A DNA stretch of 64,000 nt. Origin: UKL13-2 sp044229235. Its GTDB lineage: Bacteria; Pseudomonadota; Gammaproteobacteria; Burkholderiales; Usitatibacteraceae. Numbering within the stretch: position 1 is the stretch's first letter; the number at the start of each line of letters is the position of its first letter. The notes under the pieces are model-generated. The model saw nothing but the letters and a program-made list of their open reading frames with translations, was not told where the DNA came from and searched no databases. The stretch is from assembly GCA_044229235.1 (NCBI GenBank), contig JBGATH010000009.1, forward strand, positions 55,584 to 119,583, written 5' to 3'. Shown here in pieces: positions 1-9,427 of the stretch. Both the position numbers and the translations under genes were made by a program.

Positions 1-353
1 CGTCGGTGGCCATGAAATGGCAATCGCTGGCGCCGACACGTTCGGCAAGCCACCTCGTGGAAGGCGCCACGCTGGTGACCGTCCGCCTGAACCTCGCGCC
101 GTGGGTCAACAAGACCGGCAAGATTTATATGGCACTGGCACAGCAACCGGTAGGCTTGGTCAGCGCCGAGTGGAGCACGCAGGGCGTCCTGTTGCCCGGC
201 CAGTTGAATTCAGGCAGTCGCACGCTGGTCTATGCGGGACCGGTTCGCACCGCCAAGCTGGAGGATACGATTGCCCTGAAAATTCTGACCGACGGGCGAC
301 GCCTTTCGGCACCGCAGCGTCTGAATTTCTATTTTGAAATTGACGTGGACTGA
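1..353 (+). CDS. Hypothetical secreted/pilus-operon protein, C-terminal part
   Basis: The reading frame is open to the left edge, so the true start lies outside the window; the first in-window start codon is a GTG at position 6. The visible 115 residues alternate short hydrophobic and polar stretches, as in a beta-rich domain, and end in NFYFEIDVD. There is no membrane segment or recognisable motif. The gene ends 5 bases before a pilus-chaperone-like gene, so it probably encodes a subunit or tip-like partner exported by that system. That role is inferred only from position. Confidence 0.55.
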   Translation, partial: SVAMKWQSLAPTRSASHLVEGATLVTVRLNLAPWVNKTGKIYMALAQQPVGLVSAEWSTQGVLLPGQLNSGSRTLVYAGPVRTAKLEDTIALKILTDGRRLSAPQRLNFYFEIDVD

Positions 354-358
354 AGACC

Positions 359-1168
359 ATGATTCATCACGCCATTCGCCTTAATCTGGGAATTGCCGCC
401 AGTGTCGTATTCGGTGTGTTGCCCCTCGCAACTGCGGCGCAGAGCTTCGCTGCGCTGGTTTCCCCGCCGCGGTTCGAGCTGTCCGCCAAGCCCGGTGAAA
501 AAGTGCGCGATGTTCTCGAACTCAGCAACGCTGACGCGCGTGCCGCCAAGTGGCGCATCAGGACGGCGGACTGGACCTTTGAAAAAAACGGCAATGTCGC
601 GTTCCACGACGAATTGCAGGCCGGTAGTTGCCGTCCCTGGGTTGCGATCGAAAAGCGCGAAGTGATGCTGCCGGCAGGCGGCAAGTACCGCTACCGTTTT
701 GAAGTAACGCCCCCGCCAAACACGCCTGACAGCGAGTGCCGTTTTGCTCTGCTGATCGAAGGCGATGAAATGAATGTGCAAACGCCGGGCGGACCGCCAG
801 TCCCGATCGCGGGACGCATTGCCGTGATTGTTTATGTTGCCGTGGGCAAGGCAGCCCCGGCGCTGGAAGTGACCGGCAGCGAAGTCACCACGATTTCCGG
901 CGAAACCCTGCCGACGCTGCGCATCAAAAATTCGGGCAACGCGCACGGTCGGTTGAGTGGTTTCCTCTCGGGGACCGACGCGAGCGGGCGCAAGCTGGAA
1001 TTCACACCGACGACGCTGCCGATCCTGGCCGGCGAGACCCGGGCTGTACCGCTGCACATCCAGCGTGAAAAGGATGAGCCGATAAAGATTGCGTACCCCA
1101 TCACGATTCGCGGCACGCTCGAATGGGCTGACAAAAGCGTCGCCTTCGAGCAACGATTCGCGCCCTGA
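359..1168 (+). CDS. Periplasmic pilus-type chaperone-like protein
   Basis: This 269-residue protein has an N-terminal signal peptide (residues about 1-30, ending near TAAQSFA). A beta-sandwich region follows with the P-pilus chaperone flavour: a VSPPRFELSAKPGE strand start, conserved hydrophobic strands and a second domain of similar type from about residue 165. Such chaperones hold pilus subunits in the periplasm before secretion. It sits between a small beta-rich protein and an outer-membrane protein, 2 bases before the latter, so the three are likely one operon. Family assignment rests on pattern, length and context. A general DUF-type periplasmic protein is possible. Confidence 0.6.
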   Translation: MIHHAIRLNLGIAASVVFGVLPLATAAQSFAALVSPPRFELSAKPGEKVRDVLELSNADARAAKWRIRTADWTFEKNGNVAFHDELQAGSCRPWVAIEKREVMLPAGGKYRYRFEVTPPPNTPDSECRFALLIEGDEMNVQTPGGPPVPIAGRIAVIVYVAVGKAAPALEVTGSEVTTISGETLPTLRIKNSGNAHGRLSGFLSGTDASGRKLEFTPTTLPILAGETRAVPLHIQREKDEPIKIAYPITIRGTLEWADKSVAFEQRFAP

Positions 1169-1170
1169 TC

Positions 1171-3111
1171 TTGCGGTGGGCTCTCCTTAGCACGATTGCA
1201 TGCGGCCTGTTCGTCACCCGAGCCGCGATTGCGCAATCGCCTGCCTCGCCTGAAAGCAAGGCGGTTCCGCCCGCTGCAAAGCCTTATGACGACCGATTGA
1301 TCGAGGGCCTGACCGCCGACGACGAATCCGGCAGCGATCCGGCCTACGAATCGGATGGCTGGCCGCGCAGCTGGCGGGTCGAAGGGTTTTCCAGCAACCT
1401 GCGCCGCAGCGATGGCACGACCCGCGAAAACGGCATCACCCTGTCGGGCCGGATCGATTCACCGAATTACGGGGCATTCAGCGTCGACGCCGCCATGCGC
1501 GGGCATCCAAGCTCGAACTTGTTCACCGTCTGGCAGCGGGGATTGCCGTTCGATGGCGGCTGGTCCGCCAATAACGGCTTGGGCATGTTGAACACATCAA
1601 CCCTGCAATTGAGCCGCCGGCAGTACCGGTTCTTCATTCCGACATTTCCGGTCATTGGCGTTGCCAGCGAGTGGCTGCAAGGGCGCGATACGCAGTTCTA
1701 TGCCGGCGTTGGTGAGCCGGGACAGTTCAGCGGCTTGCGCTTGTCCGGCTTTTCCCGGCAGGGGGGCACGTTGTTCACGGCGGGTGCGCAATCCCTGCTT
1801 GCGCCCGGTGTCGAGTGGGGATTGCAGGTGGCTGATGCCCACGGCGTGCGCATCAGCCAGGACCCGACCGAATCGGCCAAGCGCAGCTCCGCAAGGTCAT
1901 GGTTCGGATCGATCGCATGGCAGGAGGGCGATACGCGATTGCAGTTCAACCTGCTGGACAGCGAGACCGGTGACCGCGAGCATCGACTCGGTGCATGGCT
2001 TGACGGCGAAGCGCGGATCGATCGTTACCGGCAGAATTTTGGCGTCTTCAAGATGTTTCCCGACCTGAACTGGGCGTTTTCCCCGGTCGGGGGCGATGTG
2101 CAGGGCGGTTACTACCGGCTGCAGTACCAAAGTCAGCGGTGGATCTGGAGCGGCGGCATGGACGGTGTCAACAGCGTGAGCGCGGCCACCGCCAACAGCT
2201 GGTATGGCACCGGCAGCGTTCGTTACCAGTGGGACCGCAGCACCAGCCTGGGCGGCGGACTCACTTCGCGACACAGTAACAACGACGCCACCGCCGGTTA
2301 TGCCTTTCTCGACAAGTCAACGGGCCTCGGCATTACCCGCACGCAACTGGATGTGGCCCGGACAGATTCAGGCGATCGCAGTCGCCAGCTCACCGTGGAT
2401 CATGCCTGGCCCACAGAGGTCGGCTTGCGCCTCAGTACCTCACTTTCGGCTGGCCGGGAGACCCGAACCGGCGTCAATAGCCGGCGAGCGAGCCTGGCGC
2501 TGATCGGCAGCGCCGATCTTACCAACCGCCTGTCAGTCGATGCCAACCTGCGCTGGACGCGCAGCGACAGCGGTATTGCCACCACCGGGCGCTTTGCCAA
2601 CCTGAGCCTCAACTGGCGCATCAACTCGCGCTGGTCGCTGGCGATGAGCTACTACGATAATCGCGCGGAATCGCAGGAACTGCTGTCGGTAACCTCGCCG
2701 ATACAAGGGGCCGCGCTGGCACCCGCGCCGAAGGATCGTGCCGTTTTCCTCATCGTCCGCTATGAAGACCAGGCAGGTACGCCGCTGGTGCCGCTGGGCG
2801 GCAGCCGCGGTGTCGGCGCCGGCAGCGTGGTGGGCGTGGTTTTCCTCGACAACAACGAAAATGGCCTGCAGGACGCCGACGAAACCGGTGCCGCGAGTGT
2901 GACCGTGCTGCTGGACGGAAGGTTCGGCACGCGCACGGATAGTCAGGGCCGGTTCGAGTTTCCGATGGTGGCGGCCGGTTCCCACTTCGTCGTCGTGGTC
3001 CCTGACAATCTGCCGCTTCCCTATGCCGTGGCGGGCGATGCGCAAAGGCGCATCGACGTCCGCACGCGTGAAGTAACCCGTACCGGGATTGCCGCAACCC
3101 GCCTCAAGTAG
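1171..3111 (+). CDS. Outer-membrane barrel/usher-like protein with C-terminal SdrD B-like domain
   Basis: The gene starts at a TTG two bases after the upstream stop, which gives a signal peptide ending at AAIAQS. The 646-residue product has a long middle section (about 60-530) of alternating aromatic and polar strands typical of outer-membrane barrels (for example YRLQYQSQRWIWSGG). The last about 100 residues start GVVFLDNNENGLQDADE, a typical SdrD/Cna B-type Ig fold that also occurs in usher-like proteins. Together with the upstream chaperone-like gene it probably forms an export and assembly system for a surface fibre. The classic fimbrial usher is larger (about 800 residues), so this is a reduced or distinct type. 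Confidence 0.55.
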   Translation: MRWALLSTIACGLFVTRAAIAQSPASPESKAVPPAAKPYDDRLIEGLTADDESGSDPAYESDGWPRSWRVEGFSSNLRRSDGTTRENGITLSGRIDSPNYGAFSVDAAMRGHPSSNLFTVWQRGLPFDGGWSANNGLGMLNTSTLQLSRRQYRFFIPTFPVIGVASEWLQGRDTQFYAGVGEPGQFSGLRLSGFSRQGGTLFTAGAQSLLAPGVEWGLQVADAHGVRISQDPTESAKRSSARSWFGSIAWQEGDTRLQFNLLDSETGDREHRLGAWLDGEARIDRYRQNFGVFKMFPDLNWAFSPVGGDVQGGYYRLQYQSQRWIWSGGMDGVNSVSAATANSWYGTGSVRYQWDRSTSLGGGLTSRHSNNDATAGYAFLDKSTGLGITRTQLDVARTDSGDRSRQLTVDHAWPTEVGLRLSTSLSAGRETRTGVNSRRASLALIGSADLTNRLSVDANLRWTRSDSGIATTGRFANLSLNWRINSRWSLAMSYYDNRAESQELLSVTSPIQGAALAPAPKDRAVFLIVRYEDQAGTPLVPLGGSRGVGAGSVVGVVFLDNNENGLQDADETGAASVTVLLDGRFGTRTDSQGRFEFPMVAAGSHFVVVVPDNLPLPYAVAGDAQRRIDVRTREVTRTGIAATRLK

Positions 3112-3147
3112 GGGTCAGCTCGCCAGTGCGGCCGCGCCGGTTCAGCT

Positions 3148-3648
3148 TCAGCGCCGGGAGCGAAGTGCCTGGATCAGTATGGCGAGCGAAACGCCGAGGA
3201 ACAGCACAAAGCAAAGCAGCGACCATACCGGCACCGTCAGGCCCAGCACCGGCGGCAGCACATCGGCACATCCGCCGGTAGCGAAAAAAAACTCCGGCCA
3301 GGCGCTCGCGGTCGGCAGGTTATTGACGAAATCGCCCACGGGATCAGCAAGACAGGAGAGCATGGTGCTGCCCTTTGCCACCTGCCAGATGGCGATGCCA
3401 CTGCCGGTCGCCGTGACCAGCGTGGCGAGTCCGGCGTAAACCAGCGTGCCCTTGCGGCCCGGTCCGTGCAGTGTGGCGGGAAGACAGATTGCCGCCAGCA
3501 GGATGTAGCCATAGCGCTGAATGATGCAAAGCGGGCAGGGTTGCTGCTTGTCCGGCCCGTACTGGACGAACCACACCGCGGCAAGCAGCGAAAGGCAGCT
3601 CAGGGCTACGGCGCCGAACAGCACGCGTGCCGACAGGAATTTACGCAT
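3148..3648 (-). CDS. dsbB: Disulfide bond formation protein DsbB
   Basis: Inner-membrane quinone reductase that reoxidises DsbA. The 166-residue protein has four membrane segments. It carries both redox pairs: the CPLC motif (Cys38, Cys41) in the first periplasmic loop and Cys99/Cys127 in the second. Length and layout match the family. It converges with the outer-membrane gene on the other strand and lies 12 bases downstream of the large glutamate dehydrogenase gene, so it may be co-transcribed with it. No DsbA partner is in view. Confidence 0.95.
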   Translation of the reverse strand: MRKFLSARVLFGAVALSCLSLLAAVWFVQYGPDKQQPCPLCIIQRYGYILLAAICLPATLHGPGRKGTLVYAGLATLVTATGSGIAIWQVAKGSTMLSCLADPVGDFVNNLPTASAWPEFFFATGGCADVLPPVLGLTVPVWSLLCFVLFLGVSLAILIQALRSRR

Positions 3649-3660
3649 CCAGCTTGGTCA

Positions 3661-6600
3661 TCAGGCAAGCACGCGAAGTTCCCGCAACAACACCGAAAGC
3701 ATTGCCAGGTCCGACTCGCGGGCGGCCTTCAGGTCAACCATCACCTCACGCATGCGCTCCAGTGCCTTGGCCTGGTGATTTTCCCAGGCACTCATCAGCA
3801 GGGCGGGATCCTGCGCGCCCGGTGAAAGTCGCATGACCGCGGCAGCCAGTTGGCGCTGCAGGTTGGCGAGGTCGTCGCGCATGGCCGCGCGCGCCATTGC
3901 CTGCCAGTGCGAATCGGTCGGCAATGCGCCGATCTGGCCCGCCACCCAACGCAGGCCGAGCTTTCCGGCCATGCCGAAATAGACCTCGGCGGCAAGTTCC
4001 ACCGGGCGGTTGTGTTCCTGGGCCAGTTCCACGATGTCGAGCACCGAGTACATCGAGTCGAGGCGGGCGACTTCGCCGGCCAGCGCCGCAGGCACGCCCT
4101 GCGCCGCCAGGTTCGACTCGCGCGCGCGCAACGCCGCGAGGTCTTCCGGTGACAGCAGGGAAGGCAGGCATCGGGACACGGTGGCCACACCCGGCGCGAA
4201 AAACTCGATGACCTTGGCGATGGGCATGCGCTCGGAGCGCCGGCGCAGGAACCAAAGCGTGCCGCGCAGCACCAGCCGCCCGGCATCGATCAACATTTCC
4301 GACTGGGTCGCGGCGGCGACCAGGTTGTCGAGCGCGTCGATCTCCGCCCATTGCTGCTCAAGGCGGAACACATCCCGGGTGAGGATGTAGCACCGCACCA
4401 CTTCATCGGCCGTCGCACCCGTCTCCTCACGCATGCGATGCACAAAGACACTGCCGGTGCGGTTGATGGTGCTGTTGGCGATCTGCGTGGCGATGATTTC
4501 CCGCTTGAGGTGATGCCGCGGCATCAGGCTGGCAAAGCGCTTCTGCAGCAGGCTGGGGAAATACGAAACCAGAGCCTGGGCCACATACTCGTCGTCAATC
4601 AGGCTGGAGGCCAGCAGGTCATCGAACAATTCCATCTTGCTGTAGGCCAGCAAGACCGCGCGCTCCGGCGACGTCAGCCCCTGCTTGGCAGCACGGCGTT
4701 CGGCGATTTCCTCCTCGGATGGCAGGAACTCCACCTTGCGGTTTAGGCGACCGGTCTTTTCCTGGTGGCGGACGAATCGCGCCTGCGCGTCGAGCAACTT
4801 CTCCGCGCGCACGCCGGAAACGGCCAGCGACTGCGTCTGGTAGTAGTTGTCCTTGAGCACCAGCAGGCCCACTTCGTCGGTCATTTCAGCCAGCAGGGCG
4901 TCGCGCTCCTCGGGCTTCAATTCGCCCGCCTCGATCGCGGCCCGCACCAGGATCTTGATGTTGACTTCATGGTCGGAGCAATCGACGCCGGCCGAATTGT
5001 CGATGGCATCAGTGCAAACACGGCCGCCGTGCTGCGCATACTCCACGCGACCCAATTGCGTGAAGCCCAGGTTGCCGCCTTCAGCAACCACTTTGCAACG
5101 CAGTTCGTTGCCGTTGATGCGCAACGCATCGGTTGCGCGGTCGCCCACCTCGGCATTGCTCTGGTAGCTGGCCTTAACGTAGGTGCCGATGCCGCCGTTG
5201 TAGAAAAGATCCACCGGCGCCTTGAGGATGGCGCGCATCAGTTCGACCGGGGTCATCGCCTCGAGCGACGGGTCGATCGCCAGCGCTGCCTTCACCTCCG
5301 TCGTCAGAGCGATGGACTTGGCGCCGCGGGGGAATATGCCCCCTCCCTTGGAAAGCAGCGCCTTGTTGTAATCCTCCCAGCTGGAACGCGGCAGGTCGAA
5401 CAGGCGTTGGCGCTCCTTGAGGCTGCTGGCGGCATCCGGCGACGGGTCGAGGAAAATGTGGCGGTGGTCGAACGCCGCCACCAGGCGGATGTGCGGCGAC
5501 AGCAGCATGCCGTTGCCAAACACGTCGCCGGACATGTCGCCCACGCCGGCCACGGTGAACTCGGTGGTCTGGGTATTGATACCCATCTCGCGGAAGTGGC
5601 GCTTGACGCTTTCCCAGGCGCCGCGCGCGGTGATGCCCATCTTCTTGTGGTCGTAGCCGACCGACCCGCCGGAGGCGAAGGCGTCCCCCAGCCAATGGCC
5701 GTACTCGGCGCTGATGGCGTTGGCGTAATCAGAAAATGTGGCGGTACCCTTGTCGGCGGCAACCACCAGGTAAGGATCGTCGCTGTCGTGACGCACCACG
5801 TTTTCGCGCGGCACCACCTTGCCTTTCACCAGATTGTCGGTGATGTCGAGCAAGCCGCGAAGAAAGGTCTGGTAACAGGCGATGCCTTCCTTCAAATAGG
5901 CGTCACGATCGGACGCCGGCGGAGCCGCTTTCAGGACAAAGCCGCCCTTGGAGCCGACCGGCACGATCACCGCATTCTTGACCTGCTGGGCTTTCACGAG
6001 TCCCAGAACTTCCGTGCGGAAATCCTCCGGCCGGTCCGACCAGCGCAAGCCGCCACGAGCGACCTTGCCACCGCGCAGGTGGATGCCTTCGACGCGCGGC
6101 GAGTAGACGAATATCTCGAATAGCGGACGCGGCGCGGGCAGTTCAGGCACTTTCGCCGAATCGAGCTTGAAGGAAAGATAGGGTTTGCGCTTGCCGTCGG
6201 CATCCTTCTGGTAATAGTTGGTGCGGACCGTCGCCTGCATCACGGCCAGGAATCGCCGCAGTATGCGGTCTTCATCGGCATTTGAAACCCGGTCAAGGGC
6301 GGCCTCGATCGCGCTGGCGCCCAGCTTGATCATGCCCTCGCGGTCATGATCGAGCGCGGGATCGAATCGCGAGTGGAAAAGTCCCACCAGTTCGCCGGTA
6401 ATGCCGGCGTGAAACGCCAGGGTGTTCTCGATGTACTGCTGGCTGAAGGTGAAGCCGGTCTGCTTGAGATACTTGGCGTAGGCGCGCAGCATGACCACTT
6501 CTTCACTGGACACGCCGGCGGCAAGCGTGAGACGGTTGAAGCCGTCGTTCTCGACTTCGCGCGCCCAGATGCGGCCAAAAGCCTCCTCGAACTTCGACTT

Positions 6601-8481
6601 GATGTCCTCCAGCCGGAATGCCGCGTGCATCGGCGACAGCGCGAAGTCGTGGATGTAGACCGGTGGAAGATTGTTGCGGGCAATGACGTAGGAGCGCTCG
6701 CCTTCCACCCGCACCCCCATGTTTTCAAGCATCGGCAGGCTGTTGGAAAGCGGTACTGCCTTGGCGATGTGATACATGCGGAAACGCAGCGCCTTGGTTG
6801 CTGCGCCGTCCGGACGATACAGGGTCATGGCAATCGGACGCTCGGCGCTGATCGACTTGAGCGCCATGAAATCCGCCACCGCCTGCGCCGGGCCGGTGTC
6901 CTCCGTGTACGCAGCCGGGAACGGGCGCACGAAATCTCGGCGCGCATCGTTCACGGCATCGTCGCTGGCCACCTTCACCAGATGTTCAAACACACCGTCT
7001 TCCCAGCGGCGCACCGCGGCGGCGACTTCGCCTTCCAGCGCCTTCAGGTCAACTTTGTGGTCCGCCGACGGCGCGGTACGCACCAGCATATGGATGCGCG
7101 CCAAAACCGAGTCGGACAACTGCACATTGAACTCCGTGCTGGTGCCGTTGAGCGCGCGCTTGAGGATTTCCTGCAGCTTCAGCCGCGCCTCGGTGTTGTA
7201 GTTTTCGCGCGGCAGGTAAATCAGGCATGAATAGAAGCGCGCATAGATGTCGCGCCGGATGAACAGCTTGGTGCGCGCACGCGCGCCGAGCCGCAGCACG
7301 CCCATGGCGGTATCAAACAGTTCGTCCTCGCCGATCTGGAACAACTCATCGCGCGGGTACGTATCGAGGATCGAGTACAGATTCTTGCTGGCATGGCTGG
7401 AGTGCGGAAAGCCGGCGCGCTCCATGACACGCGTGATCTTGCGGCGCAGCAGCGGAATGCTGGCGGGGTCAGCGTGGTAGGTTGCCGAGGTGTAAAGGCC
7501 GATGAAGCGCCGTTCGCCGATCACCGTGCCATTGGCATCGAAGCGCTTGATGCCGATGTAGTCCAGGTACCCGGCGCGATGTACCGTGGCACGGGAATTG
7601 GCCTTGGTGAGCACCAGCAGGTCCGGCTTTCGGGCCAGTGCGCGCAACTCGGCCGGCAACTCGCTGAAACTCTGCGACACGCCGCCGAGCTTGGGCTCAC
7701 GCAGCAGGCCGAGTCCCGAATTGGGCACGATGCGCAGTTCATCCCGATCGCCGGCTGCCGCCAGTTCATATTCCCGATAGCCGAGGAAGGTGAAATGGTG
7801 GTCTGCCGTCCAGTTGAGGAATGCGCGTGCCTCGTCCAGCTCTTCCAGCGGGACCACCTTGGCCGCACCGCTCATCGAGGAAATGGTCTCGGTGACCTTG
7901 GCGAGCATTTTCGGCCAGTCTTCGACCGCGGAGCGTACATCCGCCAGCACCGCCACCAGCCCGTCGCCCAGCGCTTTCAGGCGTGCCGGGTCGGTGATGC
8001 GATCAACCTCGACGTGAATCCACGACTCGAGGCGGTCGCCGTCCCGGGCTTCATGCAATTCGCCCAGCGCGCCATGCTGGTCGCGCCCGACCTTGAACAG
8101 GGGGTGAATGATCTGCCGCGCAGCCAGTCCCTGGCGGTTGATTTCCATGGCGATGGAATCGACCAGGAAGGGCATGTCGTCGTTGACGAACTCCACCACC
8201 GTGCAGGCAGCTTCCCAGCGATGTTCGGACAGCTTCGGATTGAAAATGCGCATCTTCGGCGCGCCGGACTGGAACTCCTGGCCGAATGCCAGGTGGGACG
8301 CCACCAGCGCCGCCCAGGAGGCGGCGTCGCGGGAGACGAATTCGTCGGTATCAATCTCGTTGCAGTAACGCGCGGCGAAAGCCTGCGAAACGGCTTTCTG
8401 GGCGGCGGGCACCTTGGCGGTAACCAGTTTGTTAATTTCGGCGAGAAGGGCGGTTTTCTTCTGTTCGGCTTGAGCGGGCAT
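3661..8481 (-). CDS. gdhB: NAD-specific glutamate dehydrogenase (large, GDH2/180-kDa type)
   Basis: A 1606-residue enzyme that converts glutamate plus NAD+ to 2-oxoglutarate and ammonia, linking amino-acid catabolism to the TCA cycle. It has the size of the 180-kDa class: a long N-terminal regulatory part with ACT-like folds (residues about 1-700), a central catalytic domain (about 750-1250) with the lysine motif VGSKGGFVLK and the nearby NPLG-independent signature RPEDFRTEVLG, and a helical C-terminal domain. The frame is unbroken. The start is ATG at 8481. Long open frames on the opposite strand here are codon-bias shadows. Confidence 0.95.
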   Translation of the reverse strand: MPAQAEQKKTALLAEINKLVTAKVPAAQKAVSQAFAARYCNEIDTDEFVSRDAASWAALVASHLAFGQEFQSGAPKMRIFNPKLSEHRWEAACTVVEFVNDDMPFLVDSIAMEINRQGLAARQIIHPLFKVGRDQHGALGELHEARDGDRLESWIHVEVDRITDPARLKALGDGLVAVLADVRSAVEDWPKMLAKVTETISSMSGAAKVVPLEELDEARAFLNWTADHHFTFLGYREYELAAAGDRDELRIVPNSGLGLLREPKLGGVSQSFSELPAELRALARKPDLLVLTKANSRATVHRAGYLDYIGIKRFDANGTVIGERRFIGLYTSATYHADPASIPLLRRKITRVMERAGFPHSSHASKNLYSILDTYPRDELFQIGEDELFDTAMGVLRLGARARTKLFIRRDIYARFYSCLIYLPRENYNTEARLKLQEILKRALNGTSTEFNVQLSDSVLARIHMLVRTAPSADHKVDLKALEGEVAAAVRRWEDGVFEHLVKVASDDAVNDARRDFVRPFPAAYTEDTGPAQAVADFMALKSISAERPIAMTLYRPDGAATKALRFRMYHIAKAVPLSNSLPMLENMGVRVEGERSYVIARNNLPPVYIHDFALSPMHAAFRLEDIKSKFEEAFGRIWAREVENDGFNRLTLAAGVSSEEVVMLRAYAKYLKQTGFTFSQQYIENTLAFHAGITGELVGLFHSRFDPALDHDREGMIKLGASAIEAALDRVSNADEDRILRRFLAVMQATVRTNYYQKDADGKRKPYLSFKLDSAKVPELPAPRPLFEIFVYSPRVEGIHLRGGKVARGGLRWSDRPEDFRTEVLGLVKAQQVKNAVIVPVGSKGGFVLKAAPPASDRDAYLKEGIACYQTFLRGLLDITDNLVKGKVVPRENVVRHDSDDPYLVVAADKGTATFSDYANAISAEYGHWLGDAFASGGSVGYDHKKMGITARGAWESVKRHFREMGINTQTTEFTVAGVGDMSGDVFGNGMLLSPHIRLVAAFDHRHIFLDPSPDAASSLKERQRLFDLPRSSWEDYNKALLSKGGGIFPRGAKSIALTTEVKAALAIDPSLEAMTPVELMRAILKAPVDLFYNGGIGTYVKASYQSNAEVGDRATDALRINGNELRCKVVAEGGNLGFTQLGRVEYAQHGGRVCTDAIDNSAGVDCSDHEVNIKILVRAAIEAGELKPEERDALLAEMTDEVGLLVLKDNYYQTQSLAVSGVRAEKLLDAQARFVRHQEKTGRLNRKVEFLPSEEEIAERRAAKQGLTSPERAVLLAYSKMELFDDLLASSLIDDEYVAQALVSYFPSLLQKRFASLMPRHHLKREIIATQIANSTINRTGSVFVHRMREETGATADEVVRCYILTRDVFRLEQQWAEIDALDNLVAAATQSEMLIDAGRLVLRGTLWFLRRRSERMPIAKVIEFFAPGVATVSRCLPSLLSPEDLAALRARESNLAAQGVPAALAGEVARLDSMYSVLDIVELAQEHNRPVELAAEVYFGMAGKLGLRWVAGQIGALPTDSHWQAMARAAMRDDLANLQRQLAAAVMRLSPGAQDPALLMSAWENHQAKALERMREVMVDLKAARESDLAMLSVLLRELRVLA

Positions 8482-8515
8482 GACAGTTTCCCAGCATTTT
8501 TTTTATGAACCTCAA

Positions 8516-8521
8516 ATTATA
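8516..8521 (-). promoter_or_regulatory. Possible -10 box for the NAD-GDH gene
   Basis: Read on the minus strand this is TATAAT, 34 bases upstream of the ATG at 8481, in the 208-base gap between two divergent genes. No good -35 hexamer sits 16-18 bases further upstream. It may need an activator or be chance. Confidence 0.3.
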
Positions 8522-8689
8522 AGCTTCGCCGGGTGCCCCGCTGTTTCACGTTCGCGACCAAAACGGGCAGGAATCGCCGGATCGGACGCCGGGGATTGCG
8601 GCATCGCACATTTTGTGCGGAACGTCCCCGGGCGGCAGTGTTACAAAAAATTACCGGCGAACGCCAAGGCCGGCGCCGATTCGCGAATA

Positions 8690-9427
8690 ATGACAACTGT
8701 GACTGCGAATAACCCACCACACCTGCTGGTTGTCGACGACGATGTCGAAATCTGCCGCCTGCTGAAGCAGTACCTGGAGAAGAGCGGGCTGCGCGTTTCC
8801 ACGGTCTGCGACGGTCGGCAGATGGCACGCGCGCTGGACCAGGCGCGTTTTGACCTGATCGTGCTCGACCTGATGCTGCCGGGAGAGGATGGCCTGACGC
8901 TGTTGCGCCGTCTGCGTGCCGAGACCTCCATTCCGGTGGTCATGCTGACGGCCATGGGCGAGGAGGCCGACCGCATCGTCGGCCTGGAACTTGGCGCCGA
9001 TGATTACCTGCCCAAGCCATTCAGCCCGCGCGAGTTGCTGGCGCGGGTACGTGCGGTGCTCAAGCGCGCACGGCCATTGGGCGCGGCGCTGGATACCGAA
9101 GGCGTGCGCGGCTATCGCTTCAATGGCTGGAATGTGAACCACATGCTGCGCCAGGTGCATTCGCCGGCCGGTGTGCTGGTGCCGCTGAGCAGTGGCGAAT
9201 ACAAGCTGCTGAGCATCCTGCTCAACCGTCCCAACCGGGTGCTTTCCCGTGACTACCTGCTGGACATGACGCAAGGCCGCGAGGCCGGACCACTGGATCG
9301 CAGCATCGACGTGCTGGTGAGCCGGTTGCGCTCGCGGCTCGAGGACGATGCGCGCAGCCCGCAAATGCTGAAGACGGTTCGCGGCGAAGGCTACGTGCTC
9401 GCCGCGGACGTCGAGGTGCTGCGTTGA
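8690..9427 (+). CDS. OmpR-family response regulator
   Basis: A 245-residue DNA-binding regulator. The receiver domain (about 10-125) has the acidic pair in VVDDDVE, phospho-acceptor Asp60 in LIVLDLMLPGEDG and the Lys in LPKPFS. The winged-helix domain (about 145-240) ends with VRGEGYVLAADV. The ATG at 8690 is chosen because the family starts just before the VVDDD strand; an in-frame start at 8480 would add 70 residues without homologous character. Its stop overlaps the kinase start by 4 bases (TTGA), so the two are translationally coupled. Targets are unknown; OmpR/EnvZ or RstA-like roles are possible. Confidence 0.93.
   Translation: MTTVTANNPPHLLVVDDDVEICRLLKQYLEKSGLRVSTVCDGRQMARALDQARFDLIVLDLMLPGEDGLTLLRRLRAETSIPVVMLTAMGEEADRIVGLELGADDYLPKPFSPRELLARVRAVLKRARPLGAALDTEGVRGYRFNGWNVNHMLRQVHSPAGVLVPLSSGEYKLLSILLNRPNRVLSRDYLLDMTQGREAGPLDRSIDVLVSRLRSRLEDDARSPQMLKTVRGEGYVLAADVEVLR

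Noticed and set aside
4765..6123. Long open frame (452 codons) opposite the glutamate dehydrogenase gene, and similar long antisense frames elsewhere
   Set aside because: Composition is typical of high-GC antisense shadows (His/Arg/Gln-rich, no family pattern), and the sense gene is a full-length known enzyme.
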